NCBI RefSeq assembly: GCF_007971385.1
Contig: NZ_CP042434.1
Span: 2,914,001-2,978,000, forward strand
DNA: 64,000 bases
Direction: 5' to 3'
From: Arachidicoccus ginsenosidivorans
GTDB taxonomy: Bacteria; Bacteroidota; Bacteroidia; Chitinophagales; Chitinophagaceae
Positions 8,338-18,225 of the stretch are shown in pieces; position 1 is the first letter of the stretch; the number at the start of each line of letters is the position of its first letter. The notes below the pieces were generated by a model. The model was not told the DNA's origin. It worked only from the letters and a program-made list of their open reading frames with translations, and did not search any database. The translations under genes and the position numbers were made by a program.

Positions 8338-9444
8338 GTGACTAAAGAATTGATTGAGAAATACTATAGTGATACTTGCTCGGAAACTGAAAAGCAAGAG
8401 ATTAAGCAATTTTTTGAGGAGCATCCTGAAGAAATTGAAAGGTATTTTGATGAATCAGAATGGGAAAACTATGAAGAAAAGTTATTGGAACGAAATGAAT
8501 ACACTGACCAATTTCTTAATAAATTAGGGACGCAGGTACCGGATACTCGTTTACGACGTTTTAGATTAATTAGAAGAATAATTATAGCGGCATCGATTTG
8601 TCTTGCACTAGGTTTTTCTACTTACTTTTTAATGCCTTATTTTCAAAAGCCAAAAATTTCACTTAAAAATACAGCCGATCCTATTACATCACCGTATACA
8701 ATTCTAACCAATAAGGAGCGGGCTGTAAAATCTGTAAGTCTTCCTGATAAGTCAGAGGTACGCTTATCACCAGGAGGTAGTATTAGGTTTTTAACGGGAT
8801 TAAAGGGGGAAAGAAGGGATATTTATTTAACTGGAGAAGCTATATTTAAAGTACAAAGGGATGCAAACCGACCCTTTACCGTTTACTGTCGTGAAGTCGC
8901 TACAACAGCGTTGGGGACAATTTTTAAGGTCACTGAACAAAATAATAATACAAAAGTAGCTGTGAAATTACTTGAAGGAAAGATTGTCGTCAGATCTACG
9001 GATAAGAAAACGGCAGATGGGAAGGATTATTATTTATTGCCGGGTAATGAAATTGCTTATAGTAGGTTGGATAAACAGTTTTCAGTTATTGACCCAACTG
9101 CCCAAAATGAAAATACAAATGAAAGAGCCAGGAAAATGAACACGGACATTGTTCAAGTAGCCCCTAAATCCAGGAACACTAATACAAAATCTATATTAAA
9201 GGCTATTAAGGAGGGCCAAAATGGAATTCAGTTTAATGATGTTAGCTTAGCGCAGGTTCTGGATTTTCTTGCGGAAAAGCGGGGAGTTAAAATATCCTAT
9301 CCTACCAACCGTGTAGAAAATATTAAATTTATTGGTACCGTCAATGACGGGATGACCACAAAAAAAGTACTATCAGATATTGCAGCCATGAATGATCTTA
9401 TTCTTATCCGAGATACGATAAATAATAAGTTTATTTTACAATAA
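8338..9444 (+). CDS. FecR-family anti-sigma factor
   Basis: 368 residues from a GTG start at 8338; no ATG sits nearby in frame. The cytoplasmic N-terminus (residues 1-80; KELIEKYYSDTCSETEKQEI) should bind the sigma factor. A single membrane helix lies at about 81-103 (RRIIIAASICLALGFSTYF). The periplasmic FecR domain covers about 120-235, with SVSLPDKSEVRLSPGGSIRF and LTGEAIFKVQRDANRPFTVY. A C-terminal DUF4974-type domain begins near 295 (IQFNDVSLAQVLDFLAEKRG). Such proteins pass a signal from a TonB-dependent receptor to the ECF sigma factor. The neighbouring SusC at 9925 lacks the STN domain that normally makes this contact, so the signalling partner is uncertain. Confidence 0.92.
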   Translation: MTKELIEKYYSDTCSETEKQEIKQFFEEHPEEIERYFDESEWENYEEKLLERNEYTDQFLNKLGTQVPDTRLRRFRLIRRIIIAASICLALGFSTYFLMPYFQKPKISLKNTADPITSPYTILTNKERAVKSVSLPDKSEVRLSPGGSIRFLTGLKGERRDIYLTGEAIFKVQRDANRPFTVYCREVATTALGTIFKVTEQNNNTKVAVKLLEGKIVVRSTDKKTADGKDYYLLPGNEIAYSRLDKQFSVIDPTAQNENTNERARKMNTDIVQVAPKSRNTNTKSILKAIKEGQNGIQFNDVSLAQVLDFLAEKRGVKISYPTNRVENIKFIGTVNDGMTTKKVLSDIAAMNDLILIRDTINNKFILQ

Positions 9445-9924
9445 GTAAATCTTTTAAAGTCAATTTTTCCTGCCAAAGTATAGTATGTAAAATGAGTATA
9501 ATTGAGGTGGACATATAAGATGATTGTTTGTTATGTTTAGAAAATTTTGGGCTAAGATCTTTGTTGCCAGCGTAAAAAATACGTAGTAAGAAAGAAGTAT
9601 CTTTTTAGGTGTGCGGCAAAACCTCAAAAAAGGGACGATGCATAGTTAATTAATATGTTGGACATTATTATTATTTGAATTTAATATGTTGTTATACATA
9701 TTTACAAAGCTTATTAACAATATTGGCTCGCTAGTTTCAATTATTTTAGTATTTAAATTATTACATTATGAAAATAAAATAGTATAATGTTTTGTATGTA
9801 AGTAATATAAGGGTTTAGTTAGGCTGATGGGATGTGTTTTCTTGTATGTTAAAAAAAAATCAAGACTGATTACGGGATAGATGTTTTTTAAACGTATTAC
9901 TATCAAACAATAATCAATTTAACT
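9445..9924. other. AT-rich gap between FecR and SusC
   Basis: 480 bases without a credible ORF, clear hairpin or recognisable promoter. It probably carries the sigma-dependent promoter of the SusC/SusD genes, but I cannot place it. Confidence 0.4.
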
Positions 9925-12900
9925 ATGTCAAGAAAACTGAAAAATCGAATATGTATCATGTGCATATTATTGGTTGCCATACTAACTAATCAGACATATG
10001 GGCAAAAAATTAGCACAGGAGCCACAGGGATCGTAAATAATGGAGCAGGGGTTCCACTACATGGAGTTACTGTTGAGGCAGAACAAAATAACCAGACCGT
10101 TGCTCATGCAATTACTGACAGCCTGGGCAAATTTAGGATCGATGGCCTTAGGCCTGGCCATTATAATTTTAATTTTAGCATAATTGGCTACCAGAAACAG
10201 ACATTGAGTGGTAGTGTACTTGAGCCTGGCAAGATGACTTCTATTCTCATTACTATGGTAAGCTTGGCAAACAGTCTCAATGATGTAGTTGTGGTTGGCT
10301 ATGGTCAACAAAAAAAGGAAAACCTGACGGGATCTGTTTCGCAAATAAAAATGGAAGACGTTTTGGGGGACAGGCCGGTAATTAATACAACCAGCGCCTT
10401 ACAAGGAGCAATACCAGGATTACAAATCACCAGATCTTCTACGCCAGGCCAAAATAGTAATTCGCTTAATATTCGTGGCCCTTTATCCATTAATGGTGGG
10501 AATCCGCTTGTACTGATTGACAATGTGCCTGGAGATCTAGGCTCCTTGAACCCGCAGGATGTTGAAACAGTTACAGTCCTTAAAGATGCGGCATCCTCTG
10601 CAATTTATGGTGCCAGGGCTGCTGGCGGTGTTATATTAATAACTACAAAGCATCCAGGGCCTAATGCGCCTTTTCAAATAAATTATAATAATAATTTCGG
10701 GTCGGAAAAAGCGTTAGGTTCTCCGGTTCAAGCCTCTTTAGAAAATTATTTAACCGCATATTTAGATGCTGGTCTAAGTGATAAGTACTGGGCTAATTCT
10801 CAGAGTGTTTCTAAATGGCTGGAATATCTAAAAGATTACCAGAAAAATCCGTCTGCCTTTAATTTGATAGGTGATGGTATTTATGTAGATCCTTCAAATG
10901 ATATTTATTACTTACATGATAAGAATCTTTGGGACAGTTTTTTGAATAACGGTTTGTTGCAATCACATAATATTTCGGTTTCTGGCGGAACAGATAGGGT
11001 TAGATACAGGATATCAGGAGGTTATAATTCTGAAAATGGCCCATTAATTACCAATAAGGACTTTTATAAGCGCCTATCACTTAATTCTTATGTTTCGGCT
11101 GATGTTACTAAGTGGTTTACTCAGGAATTGAATATAAAATATTCCCAATCGACCAAACGTCTGCCAACAGATGAATCCGGTGGTTTATATAGTCTAAGAC
11201 TAGTCTCCTATTATCCAGAAGGAGATATGCCTGCTTCCTTATTGCTAAACAGTGATGTTGATGTACCTATTTTTACGCCCAAGAATAAAATTCTCTTTTC
11301 TAATCCAAGTACATTAATAACCAATACGCCTAGCTTATCTTTTAAATCCATCATTAAGCCATTGAAGAATCTGGAAGGCGTCTTTGAGTATACTTATAAT
11401 AAGACTGATAATGAGTCGTCTTATTATTCTGGCCAATGGACTTATAGCACTATTCAGATGGCCGCTACGACTGTCCCAAGTACAGATTATTATTTTAAAT
11501 CACGTTATTATACTGATTATAATTCGTTTAATGCTTATTTGACTTACAAAAAGGATTTAGGGGATCACCATATTAAACTTATGGGTGGTGCTGCCCAGGA
11601 ATCCAGTTATTATGAATTTATCAGTAACAATGCCGAAGGACAGGCATTAATTTCCATACCTTCTTTTTCAGGAGCTACTGGAACGGTAACTGATTATGAT
11701 GAATATAGCGAATTTTCGCTAAGGAGCTTGTTTTATCGGGCCAACTATAGCTATAAGGATAAGTATTTACTGGAGCTGAACGGACGCTATGACGGATCTT
11801 CTAAATTTCCAGAAGATCACCGCTTTGGTTTTTTCCCTTCAGTATCTGTTGGATGGCAGATTGCAAAGGAAAGTTTTATGGATGGGCTTAGAGAAGCGAT
11901 TAATGAATTAAAATTACGTGCGTCTTATGGATCAATTGGTAATCAGAATATCGCTCCATATGCATATACACCTACTATGGATGTGGCTAAGTCAAATGTA
12001 TGGGCAGTTAATCAAGATCGGGTAACGGTTATAGGCACTCCTGCATTAGTAAGTGATAATTTTACTTGGGAAACAGTTACTTCTGCAGATATTGGATTGG
12101 ATTTTGGCCTGTTTAAGAATAAATTCTCGGGGGTGTTTGATTGGTATCAACGAGATACCAAAAATATGTTATCAGCTGGGACACCATTACCAGGTGTCGT
12201 AGGAGCCTCAGCCCCTTTGCAAAATACGGCCAATATGCGAACTAGAGGTATTGAGCTATCTCTTAATTGGAGAGATAAAATCGGCCAAGTTGGCTATCGT
12301 CTTGGCCTGAATCTATACAATAGCAGTTCTTGGATTACAAAGTATAACACCAATACCTCTGGATTGCTTAGTGATTACTATGTTGGGCAGAAATGGGGTG
12401 AAATCTGGGGATATGTTGCTGATGGATATTATAGCGTAAATGACTTTTCAGATGTAAATAATTGGACGTTGAAAGATGGCGTGACTTCCATAAAAGGATA
12501 TAATGTTAAACCGGGTGATGTCAAGTTTAAAAATTTGATGGATGACGAGAACAGCTCCAATCAAATTGATGCGGGATTAAGTACTTTGAAAAACCCTGGT
12601 GATAGAAAAGTTATAGGAAATTCAATGCCTAAATATCAATACGGTGCCAATTTGGGCGTAAATTATAAAGGATTTGATGTGAATATCATGATTCAGGGCA
12701 TTGGAAAGAGAGATTACTGGATATCTGGCCAATCCATTTTTCCATTTGCAGGTTCAGGAGCGAATGATGCGGTGTTTTAACCATTATATTATAATCAGAC
12801 CGATTATTGGAAACCTAAAAGCATGGATCCGGCCAGCCCAGATTATATGGTGGCAAAAAATCCTAACGCGAAATACTATAGAATATATGGCCAAATGGAA

Positions 12901-13158
12901 AATGTTGGCTCCAATACAAGGGTATCTGATAAGTACCTGCAGGACGCTTCTTATTTGCGGATAAAAAATATTACGCTTTCCTATTCAGTTCCACAGACTT
13001 TATTAAAAAAGGCGCAAATCACTTCACTGAGGTTTTTTGTGGATGTAGAAAATCTGGCCACGTTTACTTCTCTACCCAAAGGTTTTGATCCAGAATCACT
13101 TTCATGGTCTTATCCTTTTTATAGAACGATTTCTTTTGGTCTGAATTTGACGTTGTAA
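9925..13158 (+). pseudogene. SusC/RagA TonB-dependent receptor interrupted by one in-frame TAA
   Basis: Codons 1-951 (9925-12777) run from a signal peptide (ILLVAILTNQTYGQ) through a carboxypeptidase-regulatory-like domain, the SusC linker (NDVVVVGYGQQKKENLTGSV), the plug (NIRGPLSINGGNPLVLID, VETVTVLKDAASSAIYGARA) and most of the barrel. A TAA at 12778-12780 then stops the frame. The same frame continues for 125 codons (PLYYNQTDYWKPKSMDP to FGLNLTL), which is the expected SusC C-terminus ending in an aromatic, barrel-type strand. Restored length is 1077 residues, normal for the family. A CAA-to-TAA change would explain it. There is no STN domain. It pairs with the SusD at 13272. If real, the truncated product would lack the last strands and probably not fold. 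Confidence 0.85.
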
Positions 13159-13271
13159 AATAAAGTTCTGTTACAAAAAGAGTAGAAGCAAACAATTCGG
13201 TTACCCAGGTGTTTTTGTCAATTCAATATAGTGAATAATGTCAGAACACTGCATATTTAAAGTAAAATAAG

Positions 13272-15179
13272 ATGAAACAAATGAAAAATATATGCTTGGT
13301 TTTTAGCTTAATGGTGATTTTGCTGGGATCTTGCGCTAAAGATTATTTGGAAAAATTTCCCTTGACCTCACCAACGGAAAGCACGGCTTTCCAAACCTAT
13401 GATAATTTTAAATCCTATATGTACCCCTGCTATGGGATGTTTACTGACGGGACAATCTTGACTTCTGTTACGGCGGGTTTTCCCGAAAATGCACAGTATC
13501 GGGGCGACTATTATGCCAATTATTTGACCTTTAAAGGCACAAGCCAGCAAAATCCTTATGCATGGCAAACTGTTGCAGATGCCGTTTCAGGAAATGGTTG
13601 GGATTTTACCTATATCAGAAGGATTAATATAATGTTAGATCATATCAATGATGGCAATCTTTCTGTAGATGAGCGAAACCATTGGAAGGCGGTTGGTTAT
13701 TTTTTTTATTGCTATTGGTATATGGAGTTGGTTAACCGTTTTGGCAATATTCCCTGGGTCAATACAACGCTTGGAACTTCTTCCGAACTAGCTTACGGCC
13801 CCAGAGTGGATAGGTTAGTGGTCACCGATAGTATCCTGGCTAGGTTAAAATGGGCAGAAGCAAATATTGGAAATTTCTCTTCTCAGGATGGAGGTAATAC
13901 CATCAACAAAAATTGCATTCTTGCTGTAATCTCCAGGTTTACTCTTAGAGAGGCCACATGGAGAAAATACCATGCCTTAGGGGACTATAATAATTACCTT
14001 AAGGAATGTGCTAGTGCATCTAAGGAACTGATGGCAATATATCCTACGCTTTATACAGGAACTGATGGCTCTCCTGCATCAGGCTATGGTGAAATGTGGA
14101 CAACTGAAAGCCTGGAAGGTATTCCTGGGGTGATCTTATATAAAGAGTATTTTGCCAATACCAATTATTATTGTAATTCTTCATATATTGAGCACACATC
14201 CTCTCATTATGTTGAAATGCCACAACATACCGTAGATATGTATTTGTCTCAAAACGGGCTGCCGATTCATAATGTGGCTAATACCACCTATGCAGGAGAT
14301 AAGACGCCTTATTCTACCTTCAGGAACAGAGATCCGAGATTGTATCAAACTGTTATGCCCCCCTTTAAAGTAAGTGGCACGCCTGGAGATGCGCCAGGAT
14401 GGTCTTATACTGCCGATCCTGCAGATAGAGAATATATTGATATTATGGGTGCTAATTTGAGTTGTTCAAATCCTGGAATTGGTATGAAACGATTGCCTTC
14501 GCAGAATTGGTCTGCAACCGTTTTGGGGTCTGTGCCCAACTTTTCGGATGGAACATCCTCTGATACTAAGGCTTTTGTATCTTGCCGATCTGGATATTAT
14601 GTTTGGAAGTATTATGATCAGTGGGAGACAAGTTTTAATAATTCGCCACTTAATACTTCTGATAAACCAGTTTTTAAAATAGATGAGGTCCTACTAAACT
14701 ATGCAGAATGTATGTGGGAAATGGGGCAATTTACGCAGGGAGTAGCAGATGAGACTATTAATAAACTTAGGGATAGGGCAGCAGTGGCACATATGATCGT
14801 TGCGAGTATTGGTGCTGATTTTGATCCAGACGGAGATCAAAGTGTTGACCCTGTACTTTGGGAAATCAGAAGAGAGAGAATGGTTGAACTGATGGGGGAA
14901 GGCTTTGGGTTTGACGATGTCAGAAGGTGGAACAAAGCTGCCTGGTACATAAACCGCCAGGATTATGGCATGTGGGTTAAAAAGTCCGCTATAACTGGTA
15001 ATTTATTGAATATGAATACTAAACAAGCGGATAATACAGGGATGACTGAAGGGTACCGATTCCTGTACAATGATCCAGTTAAATCCGGCAAAGGTTGGTT
15101 GGATAAATACTACCTTTATCAAGTGCCAACCAATGAAATTGCCTTAAATCCTGCGCTGGATCAAAATGAAGGCTGGTAA
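13272..15179 (+). CDS. SusD/RagB-family outer-membrane glycan-binding lipoprotein
   Basis: 635 residues. The lipoprotein signal peptide has a lipobox (VILLGSC) with Cys near residue 21; a second Met three codons in (MKNIC) is an equally good start. SusD features include the N-terminal DYLEKFPLTSPTESTAF, the TPR-like helices with HWKAVGYFFYCYWYMELVNR and FGNIPW, and the C-terminal block VLWEIRRERMVELMGEGFGF followed by DDVRRWNKA, ending at LNPALDQNEGW. SusD proteins sit on the cell surface as lids over the SusC channel and bind the oligosaccharide. It lies 113 bp after its SusC partner and is followed by an intrinsic terminator, so the operon ends here. Confidence 0.95.
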   Translation: MKQMKNICLVFSLMVILLGSCAKDYLEKFPLTSPTESTAFQTYDNFKSYMYPCYGMFTDGTILTSVTAGFPENAQYRGDYYANYLTFKGTSQQNPYAWQTVADAVSGNGWDFTYIRRINIMLDHINDGNLSVDERNHWKAVGYFFYCYWYMELVNRFGNIPWVNTTLGTSSELAYGPRVDRLVVTDSILARLKWAEANIGNFSSQDGGNTINKNCILAVISRFTLREATWRKYHALGDYNNYLKECASASKELMAIYPTLYTGTDGSPASGYGEMWTTESLEGIPGVILYKEYFANTNYYCNSSYIEHTSSHYVEMPQHTVDMYLSQNGLPIHNVANTTYAGDKTPYSTFRNRDPRLYQTVMPPFKVSGTPGDAPGWSYTADPADREYIDIMGANLSCSNPGIGMKRLPSQNWSATVLGSVPNFSDGTSSDTKAFVSCRSGYYVWKYYDQWETSFNNSPLNTSDKPVFKIDEVLLNYAECMWEMGQFTQGVADETINKLRDRAAVAHMIVASIGADFDPDGDQSVDPVLWEIRRERMVELMGEGFGFDDVRRWNKAAWYINRQDYGMWVKKSAITGNLLNMNTKQADNTGMTEGYRFLYNDPVKSGKGWLDKYYLYQVPTNEIALNPALDQNEGW

Positions 15180-15192
15180 TTATAGAAATACA

Positions 15193-15241
15193 AAAGGAAC
15201 TACCAATTTTATTGAAAATGGTAGCTCCTTCTTGTTTTTTT
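15193..15241 (+). terminator. Intrinsic terminator after susD
   Basis: AAGGAACTACCAATTTT pairs imperfectly with AAAATGGTAGCTCCTT, and a run of eight T (15234-15241) follows after CTTG. It separates the AT-rich SusC/SusD genes from the GC-richer sulfatase. Confidence 0.75.
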
Positions 15242-15306
15242 AATTAGTGGAAATTTCTACTTAAATTCTTGTTTAATATGTAATTGTGAGACTAAAATCT
15301 ATGTAA

Positions 15307-17513
15307 ATGAAGCGTACTATTAGAATTTGCAGTGTATTGTGCTTAATGGGCATGGCTGGGATACTTAAAGTAAATCAACTTTATGGCCAGCAAAAAAAGC
15401 CCAATATCATATTTATCCTGACTGATGACCAGGGTTATGGTGATGTTGGCGTATTTTTTCAAAAGCAGCGTGCCAAGGAGGGCAAACCGTATGAACGGTC
15501 GCCCTATCTGGATAAGTTGGCAGAAAGTGGTGCCATTTTTACGCAGCAGTATGCTGCTGCACCCGTATGCGCTCCCTCCAGGGCATCGCTGATGTTGGGC
15601 GTTAGTCAGGGTCATTCCAATGTTCGCAATAATGAATTTGACAGAGCTATTGACAGTAACTATACCATGGCTTCCACCCTGCAGTCTTTAGGTTATGCAA
15701 CCATTGCCATCGGCAAATGGGGACTCCAGGGCTCAAAGCCCTGGGATAAGGATGGGGACGATTGGAATGCCCGTCCAACAAATAGAGGGTTTGATCAGTT
15801 TTTCGGCTACATGCGCCATATGGATGGCCATGAGCATTATCCTAAAGAAGCTCTTTATTTTCCAAACCACCAGCAAGTAGAAGTATGGGACCATGGCCAG
15901 AATATCACCCCTGAGTTAGATAAATGTTATACACCCGATCTTTGGACGGCGTATGCCAAAAAATGGATTACTGACCATCAGCAAGCACAGGGCAAAGATA
16001 AGGATAAGCCGTTTTTTATGTATTTAGCCTTTGAGACCCCGCATGCTGTTTTAGAGTTGCCTACGCAGGCCTATCCAAAGGGGCAAGGACTCCACGGTGG
16101 ATTAAAGTGGTTGGGCACCCCGGGCCATATGATCAATACAGCCACCGGCACACCAGATAGCTATATCCATCCAGATTATGCCAGTGCTACTTATGATGAC
16201 GACAATAATCCGGCTACAAAGGAAGTGCCCTGGCCGGATACCTATAAAAGGTACGCCATGTCAAACAGAAGAATTGACTATTGCGTGGGAGATCTGATGG
16301 CTTTACTGAAGGATTTAAAGATTGAAGATAACACGATTATTGTCTTTACTTCGGATAATGGCCCTTCCATTGAAGATTACCTGCCAAAAGGTTATGTGCA
16401 TGTCGAACCCACTTTTTTTGCCAGCTATGGTCCTTTTGATGGGATCAAAAGAGACGACTGGGAAGGAGGTGTCCGCATGCCGGTCATTGCCGCCTGGCCT
16501 GGACATATACCAGCCGGCAGCGTGATCACTAAACCCAGTGTTTCCTATGACTGGGCTGCGACTTTTATACAGGCAGCTGGAGCGATACCGCCAGCGAGAA
16601 TGGATGGCGTATCTTTACTTCCCGAGCTGACTGGAAAAGGCCAGCAGCAGCCTAGTCAGATATACAACGAGTACTTTTTCCTGGAAAAACACCGAATTTT
16701 AAAGAGTTTGCTCCCGCACACAGGGGCAGGGTTCGAGGACAGATGCAACTAATGCGACTCGATAGTTTTGTAGCGGTGCGATATAATGTAAAATCTGCAT
16801 CGGATAACTTTGAAATTTATAATGTTGTAAGTGACCCGCAGCAGACCCGAAACCTGGCGCTGACGCCAACGCTGCCAGTTAAGCTGGATAGCCCGGCACC
16901 AGCATCCGCTAGCTTCAGAACTGTAAGCGATCTGCAGACTTATTTTAAAGCGAAGGTCTTACAGTCAAGAAGGCCAGAGAAATGGGCAAAACGGCCTTAT
17001 GACAGTGCACTTGTACCCGCAGTTCATGCCACAGCGATCCAAGGTGGCCTCAATTGGCAGTTTTACAAGGGGCATTACAGCTGGATTCCCCAGGTCTCTG
17101 CGCTCAAAGGGACTCAGCGCGGGCATATTGCTACCATTCAGTTAGAGGGATTAAAAGCCGTTCAATCTGGTCGTGAAGGGCTACTGATGCTGGAAGGATA
17201 TATTAAGGCACCCACAGATGGCAATTATACCTTCTATTTGAGCGCTCAGTCTAACGCCTTTGTGAAGTTGCATGACATGCAACTAATTGATGCGGATTTT
17301 GGTTATACGCCGGGCACAGAAAAAACGGCTCAGGTATTTTTAAAGGCCGGCTTGCATCCCGTGCGGTTGTATTATAATCAAAAGGATGTTAGGAAAGTAA
17401 ATAAAATAACGGAAGCTAAAGATCATATACCACTACTTCAATTATCGTGGAGTGGACCCGGCTTCTCAAAGGAGCCCATAGCCCCCGAAAATCTATTTAG
17501 CAGAAAAAAGTAA
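15307..17513 (+). pseudogene. Sulfatase with C-terminal PA14-like domain, one-base frameshift
   Basis: The first frame (15307-16752) has a signal peptide and an alkaline-phosphatase-fold sulfatase: metal-binding NIIFILTDDQGYGDVG, and the formylglycine signature VCAPSRASLMLG (Cys converted to formylglycine by a maturase), then IGKWGL and TSDNGPS. It runs out at about 16680, where moving back one base restores GKTPNFKEFAPAHRGR and joins smoothly to the second frame (to 17513): VAVRYNVKSASDNFEIYNVV, then a PA14-like beta domain (EGYIKAPTDGNYTFYLS). Restored length is about 735 residues. The missing base lies beside T5CC at 16675-16681. The family cleaves sulfate esters from glycans; nearby GH29 suggests a sulfated, fucose-containing substrate. 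It may be a pseudogene or a sequence error. Confidence 0.87.
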
Positions 17514-17539
17514 GGTTTTCTATTTTATAATGGTCATAA

Positions 17540-17593
17540 TAATGCTGGCATAGATGGTATGGATTTAAATCCATACCATCTATGCCAGCATTA
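17540..17593. terminator. 54-bp perfect palindrome, probable terminator hairpin
   Basis: All 27 base pairs match (arms start TAATGCTGGCATAGATGG), with ATTTAAAT at the centre and no loop. It starts 27 bp after the sulfatase stop, and a T-rich stretch (GTTTATTTTTT) follows, consistent with transcription termination. Perfect symmetry of this length is unusual. Confidence 0.65.
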
Positions 17594-17704
17594 GTTTATT
17601 TTTTGAATGAGAGAATTGAATGGCTTTGGCTAAAATGCAATCTGGGATTTAAACTTTGCGATCGTAAATTTTAAAGTAGTCAAGGAATTTTATAATTTTG
17701 GCAT

Positions 17705-18187
17705 ATGAAAATGCTGTATGACTGTTTTATTACCTGTACTTGGGCAGAGGTCAAAGAAAAAATCCTGCAATACTACCCGGATCAAAAGTCAAATTTGCGG
17801 GGTTATTTTAAGGTTTTTAATAGTGCCAGGGCACTATCACCAATAGCCACAAAACAGCAGGTTGGAATGGAGGCTGTAGAGGATAAAAGTAGTAAATACA
17901 TCCACGTATTCATTATTCCTTTTGCAGATGAAGTTGTTTACGCCATGGCTTCACTTCCCTGGCAGGTGATTATGGGGCTCCAGGTGGCTGATGGGTTGTT
18001 TGAACAATATGGAGCGGCTACTATTACAGGCCTTTGCCTTTATGAGATGACTTTCTTTGGATTTTCTGAAGGAGCCGTCAATAAATGCTTAAGTGGATTC
18101 AGTCGGCCTGTACATAAATGGGAACGATCCAGGCATATCTTTAAATCCAATAAACGCTATTTTAAAAAGCCTAGGATTAGATGGTAA
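17705..18187 (+). CDS. Uncharacterised protein (DUF6557-like)
   Basis: 160 residues with no signal peptide or clear membrane helix. The N-terminus (FITCTWAEVKEKILQYYPDQ, NLRGYFKVFNSARAL) recalls a small uncharacterised Bacteroidota family that I tentatively associate with DUF6557. The centre (YIHVFIIPFADEVVYAMASL, then PWQVIMGLQVADGLFEQYGA) is hydrophobic but reads as buried helices and strands. The tail is strongly basic (KSNKRYFKKPRIRW). A TAATTTTG box at 17693-17700 lies only four bases before the ATG, so if it is the -7 element the transcript would be leaderless. It is flanked by the palindromic terminator and by the convergent fucosidase gene. No function can be assigned. Confidence 0.7.
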   Translation: MKMLYDCFITCTWAEVKEKILQYYPDQKSNLRGYFKVFNSARALSPIATKQQVGMEAVEDKSSKYIHVFIIPFADEVVYAMASLPWQVIMGLQVADGLFEQYGAATITGLCLYEMTFFGFSEGAVNKCLSGFSRPVHKWERSRHIFKSNKRYFKKPRIRW

Positions 18188-18225
18188 TTGAGAGATTTAG
18201 CTTAGAGGGATACTTCTTTTTTTTA

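Noticed and set aside
12778-12780. TAA recoded as a sense codon
   Set aside because: TAA ends many intact genes in the window (for example 7-kb ATPase and GH9), so a reassigned code is not supported; local readthrough has no visible signal.
12701-12964. 87-codon ORF overlapping the SusC stop codon
   Set aside because: It is in another frame. The SusC C-terminus resumes in its original frame, so this is a shadow.
17540-17593. Palindrome as end of an insertion sequence
   Set aside because: No transposase, target-site duplication or second copy was seen.
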